From assembly GCA_001970955.1 (NCBI GenBank), contig MPUH01000759.1:1-36384 (forward strand): a DNA stretch of 36,384 bases, in the 5' to 3' direction. Of this stretch, positions 29,190 through 36,384 are shown one piece after another. The position numbers were made by a program, and so were the translations under genes. The number at the start of each line of letters is the position of its first letter. Positions within the stretch are counted from its first letter, which is position 1. Source of the DNA: Stentor coeruleus (lineage: Eukaryota > Ciliophora > Heterotrichea > Heterotrichida > Stentoridae). The notes below the pieces were generated by a model. That model was not told the origin of the DNA, searched no databases, and saw only the letters and a list, made by a program, of their open reading frames with translations.

Positions 29190-29600
29190 ATAATTATCTC
29201 ATGAATGAAGCTTTCTATTTGTGTTAAACTAAAATACCTCTATGCTCTGTGTAAGTGCTCTAGAATCATCTGGGTTTATAAAGTTCTTACTATGACTGAC
29301 TATGATATGCTTACAAATAAATCCTACAATAATTTTTCTATATTTTCATATACCTTCCAGCCATCACTTGTAATATTCATACCTGAAAAAATTCTTCTTT
29401 AATAGTTTCAAGCAGTATTAATTTTTTACTGTTTCAGTAATTTCTAGAAGCATTTGTCTTTAGAGCCTCTCTGACTGTGCCTCCAAATATCTGAGTTTCG
29501 GTTGTAGGATTTTTCCTCGATTTTATTTTTGATTGGCAATTAGACATTCAATTATTTCAACATTTTTCTTTGAGCCTCAAACCATTTCATTATTTTCTAT
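29190..29600 (-). pseudogene. Decayed Merlin/IS1595 (ISXO2-like) DDE transposase, catalytic core
   Basis: Minus-strand translation, with stops and at least two frameshifts, gives the family blocks in order. These are KNVEIIE (family VEIDE, first catalytic Asp changed), NRGKNPTTETQIFGGTVRE, KKLILLETIKEEFF, GMNITSDGWKVYENI (second catalytic Asp) and IVSHSKNFINPDD followed by LTQSIEVF (family NHS..FVDP...HTQ.IE). Order and spacing fit the DDE core of ISXO2-like/Merlin transposases. It is clearly non-functional. The match is from motif knowledge; no search was run. Confidence 0.75.
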
Positions 29601-30039
29601 TAAAATTGAAAATCTATATACTTCAAATATATAAATTAGCTTAGCATTTACATTTGCTTTAATTTTAGAATTGATATGCTGATAATCATTTGCTAGGTAA
29701 AACATTTTTTTAGATAAGTTGTTAAAGTTTTATTTTTGATAAATAAAAAATAGTTAACTAAAAAAATTATAGCATTTTCGTTTTTATACACTCATAACAA
29801 TATCATTTACATCTTTTTTTCTAATGAATGTATTTATTCTGATGTTCTCAAAATTCTATATTTCATATCATAAGCAGAAACAACAAGAATTTTATCTCAA
29901 CCATAGCGATTATAATAATTATCCATTATTTATTATTCACCTATTTATCCTATATTTTATAAAAGCATAAACATTCCCTAAGAAATTAATTATTAAAACT
30001 GCAACAAACATAAAATCTACTTAAAAATATATTCTTATT
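29601..30039. other. Intergenic, 3' side of the pseudo-USP gene
   Basis: No gene seen; the plus strand becomes C-rich near 29880-30000, as expected downstream of a minus-strand gene. Confidence 0.45.
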
Positions 30040-32721
30040 CTAAAGAGCTCGCTTACAGTTTAAACACCTTTGAGCTGTAAATTTATTATCATACCCACAC
30101 CTACATTTTTTTGTTTTTGCATTCGTATTTGCTGAAACAACGGGAGCTTTCAGTTTACAATTTGAGCATAAATTCGCTGAGGCTAATGATTTCCCACAAT
30201 AAACACAACTACTAGCTAAATTTGTAGGTTTCATACACCCAGGACATGTTACAATTGTTGTTGGACTTTTACAACTAGAGCATATAATACTTGGAGCTTT
30301 GGCTTGTTGGACAACTTTTTGTTCAGCAACTTTTACAGCTGCAATAACTTTACTATAAGAGCATTTTCTACATGTTGTTGTAGTATTTTGAATATAACAA
30401 AATTTGCATGTCCATATTTCACTTGTAGTTGGACGTGAACAAGCATCACACATTGTTTTTGATGGGTCGATTTGAACACCACATTGTGAACATTGACTTT
30501 TTGGTGTATCTTTTCTTGCTTTACATGATCCACATATAGTTGTTGTATTAGCATTTACTTTCGCACAACATAAACAGGTCCAGTTATCGTTAGTTTGAAC
30601 TTTTAAAGCTGAACATAAAGAGCATCTAACTGAAACTGAAGAATTATTTGTATTACATTTAGAACATTTCCATGAGGTATTTTGTGAAGGGGGTTGATCG
30701 ATAATAACTGGTTTATTTCCATAGCATTTAACACAATATTTAGATGTAGCTTTGTTTTTTGTCTTACAACTTTCACAAGTCCATAAATCATTTTTTTCTT
30801 CTTCCACAGGTTTTTCTTGTTTAGGAGCTCTACAAAAAACGCAATTTATTGAATAGTTAAAATTGCTACCGTTACATTTTCTACAAAGCCATTCAGTATT
30901 GCTTTCAACTTTTTTAGACTCAATTTCAGGCTGTTTCGGTATAGTATTTTCTTGTTTAGGTTTTAAATTTCTACATTTTGAACAATTAGTCCTTGATCCA
31001 ATATTATAAGAACTACATGAATTACACATCCAATAATCTTCTTGATTTTTATTACTAGTATCTTTGACTAAAGAACAACTCTCACACTTAAGTCGATTAT
31101 CAGAATTTACAGTAGTACAACTTTTACATACCCAGCCTTTAAGCCCAGGTTTTAATCCTTGACATTTAGTACAAACATCCCATGATTCAGGGTTTTCTAA
31201 GCCACAATTGCATTTCCAAGTTTTAACTTTAGGAGGAGTAATTTGTATTTCAAGGCTACTCATAACATCTGGTGACTTTTCTGAAGTTTGACTTGCATAA
31301 CTCATAGGACTTTCTTCATATCCAATATTATATCTTGAAGGATTTACTTTTGGATTTTCTGGTATTTGGTTTTTTGGAACAGATCTTTCTTGATCTTCTT
31401 TCATTCTTGATGGGACTGAATATCCACTATTAACAGCTGTTGAGATGTTAGATTTAATTCCACTTTCTATTATGTTGTTTGCTGGTTTTCCTCGATCATT
31501 TTGGATAATTTCTTTTGCAGGAATATTTAATTTCCTATCTTTGAAGAGACCTGAACAATCACTTGCTAGATCATTGTAATATTCCTCATGGACCTTGTTT
31601 TCGTAATGGTCACATTCACATGCTAGTTTTTCTATTTCTAATAGTTCTGATTTTTCTATTGAGAGTTTGAAATGTCGTTGGCTTTTTTCATAGACTAGAC
31701 ATACTGGGTGGTAGTTCATTATTGTTATTTCTTTAAGAAGTTCAGGCCAACCACATTGATCATCTAAACCTTTGAATGCCCAAAAATTTTCTGTTCTTAA
31801 TGCGTACTCATAATGGGTTCTACCATAAAATAAAATTCCTCTCAAGTTATAAGCATCATTAGTACTATTTCCATAAATATTTCTCATAGTCACTGAATCT
31901 GTTATAGAAATCGTTGAAATAAAAGAATCTAGATGTCCTGCATCATCACTTTCCCATATAACATTTACAATATAAATACTTGGAGGGTTCTGCAATTTAA
32001 ATTCTATCTTGCTTTTTTTCTTAGTACAGTTTTCTTGATTGCAAAAATCAGCCTCAGCAGCACTTAGTTTTTTCTGAAGATTATTCATCATATTCCCACT
32101 TAAATCAGAATTCGATTCACTTCTGTAGTTTTTAAGTTTGAATAACGGGACTGTCAATAAATCATTAGAATAATCGAAATTCGCTTGAACAAGTATTTCA
32201 GCTATATTAAAATATTGGCAATAATTCGAATAATCCCATTCAGTTTCGAATTGGCTTCTGCATTCACATTTATAGTTTTCTACGACACCTAAACTAAAAA
32301 GACTATGGGCAATGCATGAAGATTCACAGCTCTGGTTTAGTGATTCTTCATTTAATCCATCTGAATTATCTCCTATTGTCTTACAATGAAAAGCATTCAA
32401 TATGGCATTTAAACATTCCATTGCATCGGCGGGTTGATTTGGTTGAAAAACCTTTTTTTCTTTGTATAATGAAGAGAGTCTTGATTTCAGATTTGTGACA
32501 TCTAATTTCTTTGAGGTCATAACTAAATTATAGACATCCGCCAAAAGACATGGGATACATTTTGGGTAGCAGGAATGCTGTGCTCGGGAAGCTTGGGTGA
32601 AAATCCTTCTAAATTCAGAACATCCAAATAATAAACACACAACTGATTCGAGGAAATAGTCGTATTTCCCAGGAATTTTATTCACTTGAATCTCTTCAAG
32701 TTTAAAGCTCTGAGACTGCAT
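30040..32721 (-). CDS. USP-like pseudo-deubiquitinase fused to about 12 Cys4 zinc modules, mostly RanBP2/NZF type
   Basis: 893 residues. Residues ~15-345 follow the UCH/USP fold as in plant USP-like proteins with a divergent peptidase C19 domain. The Cys box reads GKYDYFLESVVCLLF, so Tyr22 occupies the catalytic Cys position of N-C-F-L-N. The His box is YGRTHYEYA (His303) with WAFKGLDD after it (Asp320/321). Cys pairs at 55/58, 132/136, 152/154 and 227/232 may bind zinc. Residues ~345-500 are a linker. Residues ~502-893 hold about twelve Cys4 modules; eight are RanBP2/NZF-like (W-x-C-x2-C-x3-N-x6-C-x2-C), the first with C-x-C, the others lacking Trp. Such fingers bind ubiquitin or single-stranded RNA. 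It probably acts as a binding scaffold rather than a protease. Confidence 0.85.
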   Translation of the reverse strand: MQSQSFKLEEIQVNKIPGKYDYFLESVVCLLFGCSEFRRIFTQASRAQHSCYPKCIPCLLADVYNLVMTSKKLDVTNLKSRLSSLYKEKKVFQPNQPADAMECLNAILNAFHCKTIGDNSDGLNEESLNQSCESSCIAHSLFSLGVVENYKCECRSQFETEWDYSNYCQYFNIAEILVQANFDYSNDLLTVPLFKLKNYRSESNSDLSGNMMNNLQKKLSAAEADFCNQENCTKKKSKIEFKLQNPPSIYIVNVIWESDDAGHLDSFISTISITDSVTMRNIYGNSTNDAYNLRGILFYGRTHYEYALRTENFWAFKGLDDQCGWPELLKEITIMNYHPVCLVYEKSQRHFKLSIEKSELLEIEKLACECDHYENKVHEEYYNDLASDCSGLFKDRKLNIPAKEIIQNDRGKPANNIIESGIKSNISTAVNSGYSVPSRMKEDQERSVPKNQIPENPKVNPSRYNIGYEESPMSYASQTSEKSPDVMSSLEIQITPPKVKTWKCNCGLENPESWDVCTKCQGLKPGLKGWVCKSCTTVNSDNRLKCESCSLVKDTSNKNQEDYWMCNSCSSYNIGSRTNCSKCRNLKPKQENTIPKQPEIESKKVESNTEWLCRKCNGSNFNYSINCVFCRAPKQEKPVEEEKNDLWTCESCKTKNKATSKYCVKCYGNKPVIIDQPPSQNTSWKCSKCNTNNSSVSVRCSLCSALKVQTNDNWTCLCCAKVNANTTTICGSCKARKDTPKSQCSQCGVQIDPSKTMCDACSRPTTSEIWTCKFCYIQNTTTTCRKCSYSKVIAAVKVAEQKVVQQAKAPSIICSSCKSPTTIVTCPGCMKPTNLASSCVYCGKSLASANLCSNCKLKAPVVSANTNAKTKKCRCGYDNKFTAQRCLNCKRAL

Positions 32722-33144
32722 TTTTGTTTATTACCTTTGATTATTTAAATAAAGAGAAGATGTTTAGGTTTAAGATATAATAAAAAAACCTGGTTAAATT
32801 GCCATAAAAGATTGTAATTATTTGTGTATTTGCAAAAATTTTATATTGAGATGAAGATTTATTTAATTGAATTAGACAGATAGTTTAAATTTGTGGATAA
32901 GTAATTTACAAGAAAAAACCAGAATTAAAATCTTTCAGTATTTATTATCAAATGTTTATCTGAGTAATTAAAAGCTATTGAGTATACAAATTTTAGCGAG
33001 ATTTTTAGAAAAGATGAAAATTTTATTTACAATTTCATTTTGGAAGTATGGAGTTATGTAAACTAGATATTTTTGCAATCTATACTTCTTGAATATTATT
33101 TTCTGAAATCTAGAGTCTTTTGAATTTTGCTTTTTATTTTATCA
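32722..33144. other. 5' flank of the pseudo-USP gene
   Basis: No gene seen; G exceeds C on the plus strand, as expected upstream of a minus-strand gene. Confidence 0.45.
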
Positions 33145-33356
33145 AATTTAGATTCTGAGTTTTAATTTTTTTTTGAATAATATTTATTGACAAGATTGAG
33201 TATTGTTTATAATAATACTCATATCTTACCTTGAAGATATAATATTCTCTAATTTAGATTCTGAGTTTTAATTTTTTTTTGAATAATATTTATTGACAAG
33301 ATTGAGTATTGTTTATAATAATACTCATATCTTACCTTGAAGATATAATATTCTCT
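33145..33356. repeat. Perfect 106-bp tandem duplication
   Basis: 33145-33250 and 33251-33356 appear identical base for base, including a run of nine T. No N at the junction. Each unit contains the small inverted repeat gagtatt...aatactc. Confidence 0.93.
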
Positions 33357-33531
33357 ATTTAGTAACTTAATTTAACTTTTTTTATCTTACTGCAATATCT
33401 ATAAATCTATTCTAACTAATAAAAGTTACATGATGGAGACTCTTCAAAATTAATCTTATTAAATTTAACTATATTATATTCCTAACATATCCTAATTTAC
33501 TATATTATTTATATAAAGAGAGTAAATAGTC

Positions 33532-33559
33532 AAGAGAATATTTTTAAAACTATTCTCTT
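33532..33559. repeat. Inverted repeat, 9-bp arms, 10-bp loop
   Basis: aagagaata (33532-33540) and tattctctt (33551-33559) are perfect complements. It lies just beyond the C-terminal end of the transposase relic and could be an element end or a chance hairpin. Confidence 0.55.
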
Positions 33560-33574
33560 TAATAAATCTTACTT

Positions 33575-34350
33575 TCCACATGAATTCCCTATATAATCAG
33601 AAAATAGTATCTTACTTTTTCCATACTCCTTTCTTAATTTTGCTTTAAATTTAGATTTAAAGTTTCCAATGCTTTGTGTATATATTTTTTCATAATGCTC
33701 ATCAGTAATATATATAAATACCGAAATCTATATTTTCTATGTTAGCATGTGATACCCAACCATCGTTGATTATATGTGTATCAGGAAGTATCTATTTTTT
33801 TATCAAATATTCTGAAATTACTCTTTTCTTGTTTAACAATAACTAAAATTCTCTTACAACAATTGTTTAAAGTGTTTCTAAAGACAAAAAAAATTAAAAG
33901 TATAATCGCACTTATTTTCAATCTGGAATTTCAAAAATTTATTCATTATGAATTCTTCTTGTAAACCTGCACACACAGCATTTCCAAATATAGCCATCAA
34001 CTAAATGATTATCTTTATTAAGTATAGAAAGCCGATTGCATGAAGAAAAATTCATGGAATTTTTTTATTAACGAATGTTGTGCATATTATTTTACAGTTA
34101 ATTTTGGCACTTTTAGTTCATTATATAATGAGAAAAAAATCTTGCTTATCGCTTCATTATTTAAAATTTTATTTCTAGATACGATTATTTTTGAATTCTT
34201 CTGTGTAATGACTAAAAATAATTAAAGAGGTACTCTTTTAAAAAGAAAACATAATAATTTATCATTAAACTCTTCCCAATATTTTTTTCTTAATAACTTT
34301 TTAAGATAAAGAGTTTTTGAGTTCAAAATAAACAATTAATTATCTATTTA
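33575..34350 (-). pseudogene. Decayed Merlin/IS1595 (ISXO2-like) transposase, N- and C-terminal parts
   Basis: Minus-strand translation gives an N-terminal block (ILNNEAISKIFFSLYNELK), then the zinc-ribbon-like DGYIWKCCVC at 33978-33998 and below. Further on come NKKRVISEYLIKK, ILPDTHIINDGWVSHANIE (second catalytic Asp region) and HYEKIYTQSIGNFKSK then LRKEYGKSKILFSDYI. These match the ends of the ISXO2-like/Merlin family in order. The segment with the first catalytic Asp is missing, so there is an internal deletion as well as stops and frameshifts. The upstream third is shared with 350-660. Confidence 0.7.
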
Positions 34351-34459
34351 TATCATATTTTAATACTATAAAGACGAAATTCCACATATAATTTAAAGTG
34401 TCTATCAATCAAACTTAATATATTCTATTACTAAAGCAAAATGCCAAGGTCAACTTTTT

Positions 34460-36384
34460 TTAACATATAGAGCAATCAGGATTTTCATTAGCAATGGCTA
34501 AAGAATCTTTTGATCCAACGCTTTTTGATTTTTTTGAAATACTTTTGCATGATTCGCATTTAATATTAGGGGGATAAATCATATTTTCACATTTTTTACA
34601 CTTTTTTTTAGCAAGCTTAAATGCTCGTCTTAAGCAAAGTGTGCACAATGGTCTATGTGCTTTATTAACATTTTTGCAATATGCACAAATCCAAGTAGTC
34701 ATAGCGGAATTTTTTGGAAGATCACAATTATAGCATATTGTCTTATCTATTGTATTTAAATAACTGCATGGTAAGCATATCCAACCTTTATTCTCTTCAT
34801 TTTGAACAGTTGATAAATTACTTTCTTTATTATTTTTACACATTGAGCATGAAAGCGTTTTTGAATTCATATTCAAGCATTTTTTGCATTCCCATAAATC
34901 ACCTTCGTTAGTTTTTACGCTTCCAGTATGACTTAATAAATTTTCATAATCTGCATTTTTTTTAAAATTGCATTTAGAGCATTCCTCTAATGTGATAATA
35001 TTTAAATGCTTGCATCTGCTACAAGTCCAATGATTCAAATTTGATTTTTCTGCTACTTCATCATTTTTTTTTAAATCCAAAGAAGATAAATTACTTGATT
35101 TAGATTGGCTTACTTTAATTGGTTTATTTAAAGAATCATCATCTTTTTTTTCATCGCGAACTGCCTTACATGATTTGCAAGACTTCAAAAAGTCTTCGTT
35201 ATTATTTTTACACTTAATACAAATCCAATTTGATTTTTTCTTTACTTCTGCTACGTCTTCTTTTAAAATTTTATTTTTTTCATATTTTCTTAAACAATTT
35301 TTGCATCTATTTTCTGTTTGTTTATTCTTTGTATTGCACTTTTCACAAAGCCAATGATCATCTTTTCTAGGAGTTTTTGTTTCTTCTTGAGTACTGAAAG
35401 AAACCCCATAATTATTTTTTTCTGTACTTTGTGATAAAGTGGAAATTTCAAGATTGCTTTTTTTACTTGGCAGTTTATTCATATTTACTTGCGATGCAAT
35501 TAAAGAATTATCTTCACTTGTAGCAGAAGAATTACTATTTAAAAGCTCACAATTACAGCATTTTTTTATATTTGAATCATTAAAATATCCACAGCTTAAG
35601 CATTGCCATTTATTTTCAGAAAAAGCAGATTGATGGCATCCTCTACACGAATGATGTTTTACATTGTTAAGAAAAGTACATATTTTGCATACCCACCCAG
35701 ATAATCCAGGCTTAATTTTTTTACACATTTGACAAATACTCCAATCTGATTCGTTTACTTTTCCGCAATCACAACTCCATTTATCTGAGGTTAAATTTAA
35801 TAATTTGTCATTTCCAATATTAGCTGACTCTGTAACTTTATTGCAATTTTTTATTTCAACAACATTTTCCAAAATTACCTTCTTTTCATTTTGTTTATAT
35901 TCATTTCTTGGTATGTCTTCTTTATTTATGCCAACCATTATTACTTCTTTTACATTTTCCTCTTCAATTTTTTTATATTTTTGTCTTTCTGACTTATAAT
36001 TTCTTATCAATTTTTTGTATTCTTCATGATTTTTTTCATAATAAGTAATTTTATTTTCTATTTCAGATATTTTTTGGGATGCTTGTTTAAACTTTTTTAT
36101 ATAATAAACAAATTCATTTTCTATCTCAAATATATTTCTGTATACTTGCTTATACTTTTCATTATATTTCTTAATTTTATCTTCATATTTCCTAAAAGCA
36201 TCTTGATTTTCGCTTAAAGTTGTTTTATAATTTATAATCTCACTTTCAAGCTCATTTATTTTATCTTTAGCATTCTGAATTTCTATAACAACACTTTTAT
36301 ATTCATTTTCTCTTTTCTGTATTTCTGATTGCTTTTCTTGATATAATTGATTCTGAATAATAAGTTCCTTTTCTATTTCTCTTA
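34460..36384 (-). CDS. Coiled-coil protein with about 10 RanBP2/NZF-type zinc fingers (5' end outside window)
   Basis: The frame is open from the TAA at 34460 through 36382 and runs off the window, so at least 640 residues are present. The edge-proximal ~190 residues are coiled coil (YKSVVIEIQNAKDKINELE...). About ten Cys4 fingers follow, nine with the leading Trp, such as WVCKICTFLN, WQCLSCGYFN and WICIKCKNNN. The first two (WSCDCGKVN...KPGLSGWVCKIC) match the first two of the pseudo-USP gene (WKCNCGLEN...KPGLKGWVCKSC), including the odd C-x-C spacing, so the arrays are paralogous. The second finger has the Thr-Phe pair that contacts ubiquitin in Npl4-type fingers. The C-terminus ends NPDCSIC. 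The internal TTG at 36010 is not a start. Confidence 0.85.
   Translation of the reverse strand, partial: REIEKELIIQNQLYQEKQSEIQKRENEYKSVVIEIQNAKDKINELESEIINYKTTLSENQDAFRKYEDKIKKYNEKYKQVYRNIFEIENEFVYYIKKFKQASQKISEIENKITYYEKNHEEYKKLIRNYKSERQKYKKIEEENVKEVIMVGINKEDIPRNEYKQNEKKVILENVVEIKNCNKVTESANIGNDKLLNLTSDKWSCDCGKVNESDWSICQMCKKIKPGLSGWVCKICTFLNNVKHHSCRGCHQSAFSENKWQCLSCGYFNDSNIKKCCNCELLNSNSSATSEDNSLIASQVNMNKLPSKKSNLEISTLSQSTEKNNYGVSFSTQEETKTPRKDDHWLCEKCNTKNKQTENRCKNCLRKYEKNKILKEDVAEVKKKSNWICIKCKNNNEDFLKSCKSCKAVRDEKKDDDSLNKPIKVSQSKSSNLSSLDLKKNDEVAEKSNLNHWTCSRCKHLNIITLEECSKCNFKKNADYENLLSHTGSVKTNEGDLWECKKCLNMNSKTLSCSMCKNNKESNLSTVQNEENKGWICLPCSYLNTIDKTICYNCDLPKNSAMTTWICAYCKNVNKAHRPLCTLCLRRAFKLAKKKCKKCENMIYPPNIKCESCKSISKKSKSVGSKDSLAIANENPDCSIC

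Noticed and set aside
1..36384. tRNA or rRNA genes
   Set aside because: I looked for T-loop-like and GC-richer stretches by eye and found none convincing; a covariance-model scan would be needed to exclude them.
1..36384. CRISPR arrays, bacterial operons or riboswitches
   Set aside because: No regularly spaced repeats of that kind; the introns and gene content are eukaryotic.

Overview
The window looks like macronuclear chromosome sequence from a heterotrich ciliate, most likely a Stentor-type organism. It is strongly AT-rich, and its genes are short and closely spaced with long uninterrupted reading frames. Tryptophan is encoded by TGG throughout, with no need to read TAA, TAG or TGA as sense, so the standard code is in use; this argues against Blepharisma or Condylostoma. 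The best marker is a set of exactly 15-nt introns with the form GTAAnnnnnAnnYAG. Four are needed to keep reading frames open, and all have A at intron position 10.

Layout, left to right. 1-1925 holds no intact gene: it contains a fragment of a transposon-like repeat and a possible decayed kelch-like gene. 1926-5146 carries a membrane-anchored C2H2 zinc-finger protein (+), a four-helix membrane protein (-) and the tRNA-splicing endonuclease catalytic subunit Sen34 (-). Sen34 starts 8 bp from a divergent coiled-coil gene (5155-7089, +). 8290-8685 is a secreted chagasin-type cysteine-protease inhibitor. 9699-10826 (-) and 11519-12721 (+, one intron) are coiled-coil proteins, and 13369-14679 is a B-box-like/kelch protein. 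15527-15811 is a small unknown gene. 16527-19097 holds two + strand genes: a KEKE-rich protein and an STI1-like protein with a hidden second exon. 19247-20242 is a membrane-anchored RBR ubiquitin ligase. 20728-22209 is a coiled-coil protein. 22472-23149 and 23841-24554 are paralogous four-helix membrane proteins, the first with a hidden 23-nt first exon. 25289-28425 carries three unrecognised small genes.

The right end (30040-36384) is the most unusual part. A USP-like deubiquitinase domain appears to have lost its catalytic cysteine and is fused to about a dozen Cys4 zinc modules, mostly RanBP2/NZF type. A neighbouring gene on the same strand, open at the window edge, carries a related finger array behind a coiled coil instead. 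Between and beside them lie decayed transposase genes of the Merlin/IS1595 (ISXO2-like) family.

The genes do not form an obvious pathway. The ubiquitin-related genes (pseudo-USP, RBR ligase) and the many coiled-coil proteins are typical of a large ciliate cell. A composition rule runs through the window: 5' flanks are C-rich and G-poor on the coding strand, and 3' flanks are the reverse, so gene orientation can be read from intergenic skew. Two single N bases each sit at the seam of a near-perfect tandem duplication and probably mark unmerged contig overlaps.
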